64,000 bases of DNA from DASVTU01 sp036387415 (GTDB lineage Bacteria > Acidobacteriota > Blastocatellia > Pyrinomonadales > Pyrinomonadaceae): contig DASVTU010000002.1 in assembly GCA_036387415.1 (NCBI GenBank), positions 1-64,000 of the forward strand. The letters are read 5' to 3'. This document shows positions 33,625-42,600 of this stretch, piece after piece. The first letter of the stretch is position 1. Every line of letters starts with the position of its first letter. The translations under genes and the position numbers were made by a program. The notes below the pieces were generated by a model. That model was not told the origin of the DNA. It saw only the letters and a list, made by a program, of their open reading frames with translations, and ran no database searches.

Positions 33625-33628
33625 TTTA

Positions 33629-33722
33629 CAGACGATGGACGATAAAAACCCGACATTTTCATGTCAGTTGACGATAAAAGCATCTTGTTTTTCATGGTCA
33701 ATGGTCTATCGTCCGTGGTCTG
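33629..33722. repeat. Tandem-heptamer hairpin, family C (GACGATA), copy 2
   Basis: Left part GACGATGGACGATA at 33631-33644 with a second GACGATAAAAGC unit near 33670. The right arm is 33702-33722 (TGGTCTATCGTCCGTGGTC). It shares its core with the copy at 15348-15440. It lies directly before the DUF1385 gene, whose GAGAGGAA ribosome-binding site begins right after the right arm. Confidence 0.75.
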
Positions 33723-33736
33723 ATTGAGAGGAACCC

Positions 33737-34948
33737 ATGAGCACCAACGAGAGAGATTTGATTGTGGGCGGGCAGGCCGTCATCGAGGGCGTGATGATGC
33801 GGACGCCGAACGCCTACGCGGTGGCGGTCAGGCGTGCCGACGGCACGGTCGTCCATACGGCGGCGACGCTCGCCAAGTGGAGCGACAAGTATCCGTTGCT
33901 CAAACTGCCCGTCTTGCGCGGCGCGGCGGTGCTCGTCCAGTCGATGGGACTCGGCATCAAGGCTCTCAACTATTCCGCCAACGAAGCCTTTGCCGACGCA
34001 GAGGAAGCAGAAGAAGTCGAAGTCGCGCTGACGCCCGCCGTCATTGAAGGCGAGGGTGATTTCGCGGGCATCACGGGCGCAGTTCCCGGCCTCTTTCCCA
34101 TCCCGACCAAACGACGCGCCGAAGACGAGATGAAAAAAGGCACCACGGCTGCCGCCGCAGGCTCCATCGCCTTCGCACTCTTCTTCAACGTCATGCTCTT
34201 TATCGTCGCGCCGCTCGTCCTGACCAACGCACTCTTCATCGGCGCGGGATGGGCAACGCCCGCCGCATCGTCTGAACCGACGATTGCTCAACAAGCGCAA
34301 AACACGCCCGCCGCGCAGAACGCAGCCGATACGTCTACTGAGGCGACAGCGACGAACGCAGGAGCGCCGTGGTACACGCGTGCTTATGCGAGCGTGCGCG
34401 GTTATCTCCGTCCGGTGCGCCCGTCGGTCGCCTTCAATCTCGTCGATGGCGCGATTCGGATGACGTTCTTTCTGATTATGATTTTTAGTTTCTCGTTGAT
34501 GAAGGACATCCGTCGTGTCTTCGAGTATCACGGCGCGGAGCACAAGACGGTCTTCACTTGGGAGGCGGGTTTGCCTCTGACGGTCGAGAACGCGCGCATC
34601 CAACCGCGACAGCATCCGCGTTGCGGGACGAGTTTTCTGATGGTCGTGATGCTCGTCTCCATCGTGCTTTTCTCGTTGATTAAATTCGATTCGCTGCTCT
34701 ACAACATGCTGGTACGCATCGTGCTCATCCCGTTTGTCGCCGGAATCTCTTACGAGATTATTCGCGTGTCGGCGAAGCGCGAAGGCAGTTTCGTCTTCAA
34801 GTTGATTACGCTGCCCGGCATCTGGCTACAAAACATCACGACCAAAGAACCCGACGACACGCAACTCGAAGTCGCCATCCACGCGCTTAAGGAATCGCTC
34901 AAACTCGAACCGCAACCCGCAGAGGTCGTCGCCTCGCCGCTCGCATAA
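33737..34948 (+). CDS. DUF1385 family membrane protein
   Basis: A 403-aa protein with the family opening DLIVGGQAVIEGVMMRTPNAYAVAVR, a KLPVLRGAAVLVQSMGLGIKAL segment, about four to five membrane helices, and the central EYHGAEHKTVFTWEAG and HPRCGTSFLMVVMLVSI motifs. An Ala/Thr/Asn-rich insert (about 175-215) separates two helices. Members of this family lie next to rpmE and prfA in many bacteria, as here, but the biochemical role is unknown. Confidence 0.9.
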   Translation: MSTNERDLIVGGQAVIEGVMMRTPNAYAVAVRRADGTVVHTAATLAKWSDKYPLLKLPVLRGAAVLVQSMGLGIKALNYSANEAFADAEEAEEVEVALTPAVIEGEGDFAGITGAVPGLFPIPTKRRAEDEMKKGTTAAAAGSIAFALFFNVMLFIVAPLVLTNALFIGAGWATPAASSEPTIAQQAQNTPAAQNAADTSTEATATNAGAPWYTRAYASVRGYLRPVRPSVAFNLVDGAIRMTFFLIMIFSFSLMKDIRRVFEYHGAEHKTVFTWEAGLPLTVENARIQPRQHPRCGTSFLMVVMLVSIVLFSLIKFDSLLYNMLVRIVLIPFVAGISYEIIRVSAKREGSFVFKLITLPGIWLQNITTKEPDDTQLEVAIHALKESLKLEPQPAEVVASPLA

Positions 34949-34987
34949 AATAGTCGCTGCATGTCGATGAAAGAGAAGTGAACAACC

Positions 34988-36064
34988 ATGTTGGAGAAAC
35001 TCGAACAGATTGAAGCGCGCTACGAAGAACTGACGGCGCAACTCTCCGCGCCCGAAGTCATGTCAGACCATGCGGCTTACGCCAAGACGGCCAAGCAGCA
35101 TCGCTCGCTCGGTGAGATGGTGAAGAAGTATCGTCTCTGGCGCACGCTCAAGGAAGAACACGCGGGCGCGAAGGAATTGCTCGATTCGAGCGACGACGAA
35201 GAGATGCGCGAAATGGCGCGCGTCGAACTGACTGACTTGGAGACGCGCATCGCATCGACCGAGGAGGAGTTGCGTATCCTGCTCCTGCCGCGCGACCCGA
35301 ACGACGAGAAGAACGTTATTCTGGAAATCCGCGCCGGAACGGGCGGCGACGAAGCGACGATTTTTGCCGCCGAGATGCTACGCATGTATGGTCGCTACGC
35401 CGAGCGGCAGGGTTGGCGCATGGAGATTCTCGACGCGTCGGAATCCGGCGTCGGTGGTATCAAAGAGGGCATTGCGCTCATCGAAGGCGACAAAGTTTAT
35501 TCAAAATTGAAGCACGAATCGGGCGTGCATCGCGTGCAGCGCGTGCCGCAGACGGAAGCGAGCGGTCGCATCCACACGTCGGCCATCACCGTCGCCGTCT
35601 TGCCGGAAGCCGAAGAGGTGGACGTGAAGATTGATGCCAAAGACTTACGCATCGACACCTTCTGTTCGTCGGGGCCGGGTGGTCAGAGCGTCAACACGAC
35701 CTACTCAGCAGTCCGCATCACGCATCTGCCGACCAACACCGTCGTCTCGATGCAGGACGAAAAATCGCAGATTAAAAACCGCGAAAAAGCGATGCGCGTC
35801 CTACGTGCGCGTTTGCAAGAACTCGAAGAACAGAAGCAACACGACGCGCTCGCCAGCGAACGCCGTTCGCAGGTCGGCAGCGGCGACCGCTCCGAAAAGA
35901 TTCGCACCTACAACTTCAAAGAGAATCGCGTCACAGACCACCGCATCGGCCTCACCATCCACCAACTCGACCTTGTTATGGAAGGCGCGCTCGACGAAAT
36001 CATCAACTCCCTCGTCACGCACTACCAGACCGAAAAGATGAAAGCCGAAATGGTCGCCGCATAG
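34988..36064 (+). CDS. prfA: Peptide chain release factor 1
   Basis: Recognises UAA and UAG and triggers peptide release. The 358-aa protein carries the tripeptide anticodon motif as PQT (within RVPQTEASGRIHTSAITVAVLPE) and the catalytic GGQ at residues 231-233 in SSGPGGQSVNTTYSAVR. The PxT form, not SPF, marks RF1 rather than RF2. It follows the DUF1385 gene by 39 nt. Confidence 0.98.
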   Translation: MLEKLEQIEARYEELTAQLSAPEVMSDHAAYAKTAKQHRSLGEMVKKYRLWRTLKEEHAGAKELLDSSDDEEMREMARVELTDLETRIASTEEELRILLLPRDPNDEKNVILEIRAGTGGDEATIFAAEMLRMYGRYAERQGWRMEILDASESGVGGIKEGIALIEGDKVYSKLKHESGVHRVQRVPQTEASGRIHTSAITVAVLPEAEEVDVKIDAKDLRIDTFCSSGPGGQSVNTTYSAVRITHLPTNTVVSMQDEKSQIKNREKAMRVLRARLQELEEQKQHDALASERRSQVGSGDRSEKIRTYNFKENRVTDHRIGLTIHQLDLVMEGALDEIINSLVTHYQTEKMKAEMVAA

Positions 36065-36068
36065 AAGA

Positions 36069-36139
36069 CAAAAGTAAAAAGGTAAAAGGCAAAAGTGAAG
36101 ACATAGTTCTTTCTTTTGCCTTTTACCTTTTTACTTTTG
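36069..36139. repeat. Tandem-heptamer hairpin, family H (AAAAGGT), perfect 27-bp stem
   Basis: Left arm 36069-36095 (AAAAGTA, AAAAGGT, AAAAGGC units) is the exact complement of 36113-36139, with a 17-nt loop. It lies in the prfA-phosphatase spacer, both genes on the plus strand. Confidence 0.95.
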
Positions 36140-36156
36140 CCCTCGTTAGTTCGCTT

Positions 36157-36807
36157 ATGTCTGACAAAACAAGCATCATTTTGATTCGGCATGGACAGTC
36201 GCAGGGCAACGCCGAGCGACGTTTCGGCGGTCACTCGCCGACGCCGCTCTCCGAGCGCGGCATGTGGGAGGCGGAGGCGACGGCGCGTGCGCTTCAATCG
36301 GAGAGCGTCGCGGCGATTTATTCGAGCGACCTCCTGCGCGCCGTCCAGACGGCGGAACCGCTCGCGCGTGCGACGGGTTTGACGGTGCAGACGCATGTCG
36401 CTTTCCGCGAACGCAGCGTCGGGCAGATGGAAGGGCTGACATTTGGAGAGGCGGCGGAACGCTTCCCGGACGAGTATGCCGCGTTGCTGCGACGCGACTT
36501 TGAACACGTCCTGCTCGGCGGCGAGAGCTATCGACAGATGCTCGACCGCGCCTCCTCGGAACTTGACCGCATCATCGAACAGCACCGCAACGAAACCGTC
36601 GCGCTCTTTTCTCACACCGGAACCATCTGCATCCTCGCGCTCCACTTGATGGGCGCGCTCGACGCTCCCGCGCTTCGTCCCGTCTGGATTGCTTCATCAA
36701 ATTGCGGCGTCACGCGCTTCGATCTCCACGCGGACGGATTCGTCCGCGTCCGCGCGATAAACGACACGCGGCATCTCGTCGGGTTGCGGAGCGACAAACA
36801 GGGCTAA
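36157..36807 (+). CDS. Histidine phosphatase family protein (phosphoglycerate mutase-like)
   Basis: A 216-aa member of the branch-1 histidine phosphatase superfamily: LIRHGQSQGNAERRFGG near the start (catalytic RHG), SSDLLRAVQTAEPLA, FRERSVGQMEGLT (acid residue) and FSHTGTICILALHL (second catalytic His). The residues are intact, so it should be a phosphatase or cofactor-dependent mutase; the substrate (for example a phosphoglycerate, phosphosugar or alpha-ribazole phosphate) is not determinable. It ends convergent to nuoB with a hairpin between them. Confidence 0.9.
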   Translation: MSDKTSIILIRHGQSQGNAERRFGGHSPTPLSERGMWEAEATARALQSESVAAIYSSDLLRAVQTAEPLARATGLTVQTHVAFRERSVGQMEGLTFGEAAERFPDEYAALLRRDFEHVLLGGESYRQMLDRASSELDRIIEQHRNETVALFSHTGTICILALHLMGALDAPALRPVWIASSNCGVTRFDLHADGFVRVRAINDTRHLVGLRSDKQG

Positions 36808-36814
36808 AAGGAAA

Positions 36815-36855
36815 AGGGGAAAGGTTAAAGGATGGATTCCTTTAACCTTTCCCCT
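36815..36855. repeat. Tandem-heptamer hairpin, family H variant (AAAGGTT), 17-bp stem
   Basis: Left arm 36815-36831 (within AAAAGGA AAAGGGG AAAGGTT AAAGGAT) is the exact complement of 36839-36855, loop 7 nt. It lies between convergent genes and may serve both as terminator. Confidence 0.85.
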
Positions 36856-36882
36856 GACATGCTTCCGCTCGACTTTGCTTCT

Positions 36883-37530
36883 CTACTTCGTCTCGGCGGC
36901 GACCACTTCCAACGCTTCTCTATCCGTCGGCGAAATTTCCTGTAATTCGTCGTCGCCTTCGAGTTGGCGTTGGCGACGCACCATGCCGTCGGATTCAAAG
37001 ATGTAGGCGGAGGGCGCTTCGCGCATGATGATGTCTTGCAGGCGCATCAAACCGTAGAGCAACGCTTCAGGGCGCGGCGGGCAACCCGGAATGTACACGT
37101 CAACCGGAATCGTGCGGTCAACGCCCTGCATCGTCGAATAGGAATCGAAGGGGCCGCCCGTCGAAGCACACGCGCCCATCGCAATCACCCACTTCGGTTC
37201 CGGCATCTGGTCGTAAATGCGCCGGATGACAGGCCCCATCTTCAACGTCACCGTGCCCGCGACGATAATCAAATCGCTCTGTCGCGGACTAGGACGAAAA
37301 ACGCCCGCGCCGAAGCGGTCGATGTCGAAGCGACCCGCGCCCGTCGCAATCATCTCGATAGCGCAGCACGCCAACCCGAACGTCATCGGCCACAACGCCG
37401 ACTTGCGCGCCCAGTTAACGACATCTTTGACCGGCTTGATGTCCATCGCCGTCGCGCCCAGATTCCGACGCAAAGCGTTGAATATCGAATCAACCGTCGT
37501 CAGTACAATACCTTCTGGATGTTCAGCCAT
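36883..37530 (-). CDS. nuoB: NADH-quinone oxidoreductase subunit B (cluster N2)
   Basis: Holds the last iron-sulfur cluster, N2, that reduces quinone. The 215-aa protein has FGLACCAIEMIATG (Cys 55 and 56), AMGACASTGGPFDSYS (Cys 121) and YIPGCPPRPEALLYGL (Cys 150), giving all four ligands. It has an acidic C-terminal extension. nuoA lies upstream, separated by a family B repeat; nuoC is far away, beyond the rpmE-prfA block. Confidence 0.97.
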   Translation of the reverse strand: MAEHPEGIVLTTVDSIFNALRRNLGATAMDIKPVKDVVNWARKSALWPMTFGLACCAIEMIATGAGRFDIDRFGAGVFRPSPRQSDLIIVAGTVTLKMGPVIRRIYDQMPEPKWVIAMGACASTGGPFDSYSTMQGVDRTIPVDVYIPGCPPRPEALLYGLMRLQDIIMREAPSAYIFESDGMVRRQRQLEGDDELQEISPTDREALEVVAAETK

Positions 37531-37534
37531 ATCA

Positions 37535-37616
37535 ATTGCGGATTATGGATTGTGGATTACGGATTAAAAGGCGTGTGCTTTCAAATCCGCATTCCGCAAT
37601 CTGCAATCGCCAATCC
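37535..37616. repeat. Tandem-heptamer hairpin, family B (GCGGATT), copy 2
   Basis: Left arm 37535-37565 (GCGGATT ATGGATT GTGGATT ACGGATT), right arm 37584-37616. The loop AAAAGGCGTGTGCTTTCAA resembles that of the copy at 61673-61747. It fills the nuoA-nuoB spacer. Confidence 0.85.
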
Positions 37617-37618
37617 TT

Positions 37619-38062
37619 TCATGCCCATTCGAGCGCGCCTTTGCGCCATGCGTAATAGTAGCCGACGACGAGGATGCCGATGAAGACGAACATTTCGAGG
37701 AGCGCGAATTTGGTGAAAGTGAAATCGTTGCCCATGAAAATAATCGCCCAGGGAAGAAGGAAAATCGTCTCCACGTCGAAGATGAGAAAGAGCATGGCGA
37801 CGATGTAGTATCGCACGGTGAAACGGTCGTGGGCTTCGGTCGTCGGGTCGATGCCGCACTCGTAAGGCCGCATCTTGGACTTCTGCCAGATGCTCGGACG
37901 CACGATGCGCCCTAACACAATCGGCAGCACCGGAAAGATAACGGCGAAGACGAAGAAAATCATCACAGGCCAGTAGGCCGTCAGCGGACTGCCGATGTCC
38001 GACACGGCGCCATCGGCGGCAGCGGTCGTCATGGTCACTTGCAGAAGAATCGCGCTCAGCAT
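37619..38062 (-). CDS. nuoA: NADH-quinone oxidoreductase subunit A
   Basis: Small membrane subunit of complex I, 147 aa with three helices. Motifs KMRPYECGIDPTTEAHDRFTVRYYIVAMLFLIFDVETIFLLPWA are diagnostic. It begins the nuoAB transcript, with a candidate promoter 60-90 nt upstream. The N-terminal 20 residues may be over-called; an internal ATG at residue 11 exists. Confidence 0.97.
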   Translation of the reverse strand: MLSAILLQVTMTTAAADGAVSDIGSPLTAYWPVMIFFVFAVIFPVLPIVLGRIVRPSIWQKSKMRPYECGIDPTTEAHDRFTVRYYIVAMLFLIFDVETIFLLPWAIIFMGNDFTFTKFALLEMFVFIGILVVGYYYAWRKGALEWA

Positions 38063-38119
38063 TTTGTTGTCGGTGTACGGCGCGTTGTGCGCGTCTGGTA
38101 AGTTTATTGAACGAAAGAA

Positions 38120-38149
38120 ATACTAGGCGCGAGCGGGCGGCGTTGTCAA
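38120..38149 (-). promoter_or_regulatory. Candidate nuoAB promoter
   Basis: Minus strand TTGACA (38149-38144), 18-nt spacer, TAGTAT (38125-38120), about 60 nt before the nuoA start. Confidence 0.6.
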
Positions 38150-38286
38150 TCAACTTTTCCGCCGACGCTCGTTTTGCTTTTGCCACGACGTAGACGCGAC
38201 CGACAAAAACCGCGTCGCGTCGAACAAGCGACGGTGATGGTTGAGACGAAGGCTCGCGTCTCTCGCATCCTTCATTGATTCGTCGT

Positions 38287-38784
38287 TCATTTCGCTTCCG
38301 TGTGCGGTCGTCCGTCGAGGAGCGCGACGGCGTGCGCGAGGACGGGAAGAATGACGTTGAAACAGTCGCGCACTGCGGTGGGCGAGCCGGGCAGGTTGAT
38401 GATGAGCGTGCCGGAACGAATACCGCAGACGCCGCGCGAAATCATCGCCAATGGCGTCTGCTTGAGCGTCTCCGCACGCATCGCTTCGGCGAGGCCGGGC
38501 GTCTCTCTCTCGATGACGGCGCGCGTCGCCTCCGGCGTGTTGTCGCGCGGGCTAAAGCCTGTGCCGCCCGTCGTGATGATGAGATTGATGTCGGCGCGCA
38601 TGGCGTATTCGCGCAGCCTTTCCGACAGGGGTTCGAGGTCGTCCGGCACCACCAACGACGCCACGACGCTCGCGCCCGCATCTTCGAGCAGTTGCTTGAG
38701 CGTCGCTCCTGACTCGTCTCGCTGTTCGCCTCTCGCGCAACGGTCGCTCACCGTTATCACTACCGCGCGAATCTCAACCGACAT
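38287..38784 (-). CDS. Molybdenum cofactor biosynthesis protein MogA/MoaB-like
   Basis: A 165-aa MoCF-fold protein: AVVITVSDRCARGEQRDESG at the start (molybdopterin-binding SDR..G.RxDxSG pattern), INLIITTGGTGFSPRDNTPEAT and GTLIINLPGSPTAVRDCFNVILPVL. In E. coli MogA adenylylates molybdopterin; MoaB-type members may be moonlighting. ATG 38784 with GGAGTTTTG before it is preferred to the longer frame. No other molybdenum-cofactor gene is in the window. Confidence 0.9.
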   Translation of the reverse strand: MSVEIRAVVITVSDRCARGEQRDESGATLKQLLEDAGASVVASLVVPDDLEPLSERLREYAMRADINLIITTGGTGFSPRDNTPEATRAVIERETPGLAEAMRAETLKQTPLAMISRGVCGIRSGTLIINLPGSPTAVRDCFNVILPVLAHAVALLDGRPHTEAK

Positions 38785-38848
38785 CAAAACTCCTCCACAC
38801 TGCTTCTCTGAGATAACCGACAAAGGCTTCGCCGCTTCCGTCGCACGT

Positions 38849-39115
38849 CTAAAACTTTCGCGGCTTGAGCGCGGGAGGCGTCGGCTGTTCCTCGTTCCCC
38901 ATGCCTGCATAGGGCGGCGTCGCGCTCGTCGTCGTGCTGCAGCCGCATTTGTCGGACGGACAACTTACATTTACCCTCGGACACAGGGCGGACGAAGACT
39001 GCACGGGCGTCGGCGACTGAACAACCGTAGACGACGCGGAGACGATGCGGTGCGGTGCTGATAGAGCGAGCGTCGCGCACGCGAGACAAGCCAACAGCAG
39101 CGACGCCGACATCAT
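38849..39115 (-). CDS. Small putative secreted Cys-containing protein
   Basis: An 88-aa frame with a plausible signal peptide or lipoprotein signal (MMSASLLLACLACATLALSAP), then a Ser/Thr/Pro-rich stretch holding CPRVNVSCPSDKCGCS, and a Pro-rich end. No family recognised. Gene reality rests on the signal peptide, the tight fit between its neighbours and AGAGATG before the start; it could be spurious. Confidence 0.45.
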   Translation of the reverse strand: MMSASLLLACLACATLALSAPHRIVSASSTVVQSPTPVQSSSALCPRVNVSCPSDKCGCSTTTSATPPYAGMGNEEQPTPPALKPRKF

Positions 39116-39143
39116 CTCTGTCTTTATCTCTGATTTCCTGCGC

Positions 39144-39554
39144 TTAACGTTTTATCCGCGCGTGGTCTTTGAGCCAGCAGCGATTCATGACGACGAGCAG
39201 ACCCGCGTCGAGCGCACGCTTGGCCGCCGCGTGGTCGATGACGCCCTCCTGCAACCAGATGGCTTTCGCACCGACCGCGATGGCTTCGTCAACCGCCTGT
39301 CCCGCTTCGGACGAACGACGGAACACGTCTACCAAATCAATCTTCTCCGGCACGTCCGAAAGCGACGCAAAGGCGGGTTCGCCAAAAACTTCGCGCTCGT
39401 TCGGGTTGACCGCAATCACGCGATACCCTTGCTGCCTCATGTAGTTGGCGACGCCGTTTGAGGCGCGCATCGGATTGGCGGAAAGACCGACGACGGCGAT
39501 TGAATGGCATTCGTCGAGAATACGTCTGATGGTCTGCGGGTCGTTGATTTCCAT
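39144..39554 (-). CDS. CoA-binding domain protein (YccU-like)
   Basis: A 136-aa Rossmann-fold protein of the CoA-binding family: SIAVVGLSANPMRASNGVANYMRQQGYRVIAVNPN, then LVDVFRRSSEAGQAVDEAIAVGAKAIWLQEG and VMNRCWLKDHARI. The family resembles the N-terminal domain of succinyl-CoA synthetase alpha. Role unknown. It lies just downstream of carB, with repeat J1 between them. Confidence 0.9.
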   Translation of the reverse strand: MEINDPQTIRRILDECHSIAVVGLSANPMRASNGVANYMRQQGYRVIAVNPNEREVFGEPAFASLSDVPEKIDLVDVFRRSSEAGQAVDEAIAVGAKAIWLQEGVIDHAAAKRALDAGLLVVMNRCWLKDHARIKR

Positions 39555-39565
39555 AATTCTATGGT

Positions 39566-39633
39566 GTTTCAGCTTTCAAGCTTCAAAGCCAGATTTGCTT
39601 CCGACTTCCATCCTGAATCTTGAAACTTGAAAC
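39566..39633. repeat. Tandem-heptamer hairpin, family J (CTTGAAA/TTTCAAG), copy 1
   Basis: Left arm 39566-39588 (TTTCAGC TTTCAAG CTTCAAAG), right arm 39612-39633 (AATCTTGAAACTTGAAAC). Most of the element lies inside the 3' end of carB, encoding its last 21 residues and stop. Confidence 0.8.
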
Positions 39634-42600
39634 TGTCCTCATGAAGTTCCTGCAATGAAATGACCTCGATGTCGGTGGTCTCGCGTGCCATGATGGCTTC
39701 GACGACCGCCTGCGCGCCCGTCATCGTCGTCACACATGCGACTCCGTGTTGAAGCGCGGCGCGTCGAATCGCCTGCTCGTCGTAGTGCGAAGCGCGTCCG
39801 AGTGGCGTGTTGATAATCAGTGCGATTTCGTCTTGCTTAATCTTGTCAGCGATGTTCGGGCGTCCTTCGTTGACCTTGAAGACCGTCTCGACATCAAGCC
39901 CGACCTCCTTAAGACGAGACGCTGTTCCCAGAGTCGCCATCAAACTGAATCCGAGACGCGCGAGACGACGTGCGAGCACCACCGCCTGTCCTTTGTCCGA
40001 ATCGTTGACGCTGATGAAGGCCATGCCGCTCGCGGGCAATTCCAGCCCCGCGCCGAGCATCGCCTTCGCGTATGCCTCGCCAAAACTCTCGCCGATGCCC
40101 ATCACTTCGCCCGTCGAATGCATTTCAGGACTGAGCACCGGGTCAACGCCCGGAAATTTGACGAACGGGAAGACGGGCGACTTGATGAAGAAGCGCGTGA
40201 CGGACAGGTCGGGCGGGAGACCGAAACTGCTCAAGGGGCGTCCGGCCATGACCAGCGCCGCGACGCGTGCAAGCGGCACGCCCGTCGCCTTCGAGACGAA
40301 CGGCACGGTGCGCGAAGCGCGCGGATTGACTTCGAGCACGTAAACGCGGTCGTCCTTTATCGCGTACTGAATGTTCAGGAGGCCGCGCACGCCGAGCGCG
40401 CGTGCGAGGATGCGCGTGTAGTGGCGCATCGTTTCAAGATGTTCGGGCGCGATGCGTTGAGGCGGCAAGACGCACGACGAATCGCCCGAATGAATCCCCG
40501 CCTCTTCGATGTGCTCCTGAATTCCCGCAACGACGCACGTCTCGTCGTCGGAGAGCGCATCGACATCAAACTCCGCCGCGCGCTCAAGAAATTTATCAAT
40601 CAACACGGGACGTTGCTGCGAAGCCTCGACCGCTGTCCGCATGTATTCGTCCAGCGTCCGTTCGTCGTAGACAATGGCCATCGCGCGTCCGCCGAGCACA
40701 TAACTCGGACGCACCAGGACCGGATAACCGATGCGCGCGGCCACCACTTTCGCCTCTTCGCTCGACGTGGCCGTGCCGTTTTCCGGTTGCGGGATGCCGA
40801 GTTCGTTGAGGAGCGTGCCGAAGCGTTTGCGGTCTTCGGCGAGGTCTATGGAATCAGGAGAGGTACCGATGATGGGCGCGCCCGCTTCATGCAGACGCAT
40901 GGCGAGATTGAGCGGCGTCTGCCCGCCAAACTGCACGATGACGCCTTCGGGACGTTCCACGTCGATGATGTTCATCACGTCTTCAAACGTCAAAGGCTCG
41001 AAGTAGAGACGGTCGGAAGTGTCGTAGTCGGTCGAGACGGTTTCTGGGTTGCAGTTGACCATGATCGTCTCGAATCCCGCTTCGTGAAGCGCGAACGAGG
41101 CATGGCAGCAGCAGTAGTCAAACTCGATGCCCTGACCGATGCGGTTCGGCCCCGAACCGAGAATCATAATCTTGCGCGCATTTGTCGGCGCGGCTTCGTC
41201 TTCCTCCTCGTAGGTCGAATAGAGATAAGGCGTGTGCGATTCAAACTCCGCGCCGCACGTATCGACGCGCTTGTAAACGGGCACGACGCCGAGACTCTTG
41301 CGATGTGCGCGCACTTCGTCTTCATGGCTCCCCGTCAAGTAAGCGATGCGTCGGTCAGAGAGTCCCACCTCCTTCGCTTCACGCAGAGCCTCCGTCGAAA
41401 CGGCAGCCAACTCTCGCCCGTCGATTTCGTCTTGCACCTGCATCACGTCTTGCAGTTGTTCGAGAAACCACGGGTCGATACGCGAGAGGCGATGGATTTC
41501 TGGAATCGACCAGCCGTGTTGGAGCGCGTAGGTGATGTAGGAGAAGCGCTGCGAATTGGGACGCGCGAGTTTGCGTTGGAGTTCGTCGTCGGCGACGTTC
41601 TCAAGGCGCAGGGGCGTGGTCGCTTCGAGCGAGCGCAAGCCTTTGAACAAAGCTTCTTTGAAGGTGCGTCCAATCGCCATCACTTCGCCGACGGACTTCA
41701 TCTGCGTTCCCAAAACGTCCTCGGCTTCGCGGAACTTCTCGAAATTCCACTTCGGAATCTTCGCCACGACGTAATCAATCGTCGGCTCAAAACTCGCGGG
41801 CGTCTTCTTCGTGATGTCGTTCGGAATCTCGTCGAGCGTGTAACCGACGGCGAGTTTGGCGGCGATTTTGGCAATCGGAAATCCGGTCGCCTTCGACGCG
41901 AGCGCCGAGGAACGCGACACGCGCGGGTTCATTTCAATGATGCGAATCTCGCCGTTCGCGGGATTGACGGCGAACTGGATATTCGAGCCACCCGTCTCGA
42001 CGCCGACTTTGCGAATCACCGCGATAGACATGTCGCGCAAGGTTTGATACTCGACATCGGTCAAGGTCTGCGCGGGCGCGACCGTGATGGAGTCGCCTGT
42101 GTGGACGCCCATCGGGTCGAAGTTTTCAATCGAACAGATGATGACCACGTTGTCCGCCAGGTCGCGCATTACTTCGAGTTCATACTCTTTCCAACCGAGT
42201 ATCGATTCCTCAATCAAGACTTCGTGAATCGGCGAAGCGGCCAGCCCCGTATGCACAATCTCCTCATACTCTTCCGGGTTGAAGGCGATGCCGCCGCCCG
42301 TGCCGCCAAGTGTGAACGAAGGACGGATGATGGCCGGATAACCAGTCGCCTCAACCAACTCTTCGGCCTCAGCCCACGTCCGCGCAAAACCTCCTCGCGG
42401 CATCGGCAACCCTTCTTCGTCCATCGCCTTCTTGAACAGCCGACGGTCTTCCGCAACCTTGACCGCCTCGCGCTTCGCGCCAATCATCTCGACGCCATAC
42501 TCATCGAGCACGCCCGCCTCAGAGAGCGCGATGGCGAGATTGAGCGCGGTCTGACCGCCGACGGTCGGAAGCAATGCCTGCGGGCGTTCGCGTCGGATGA

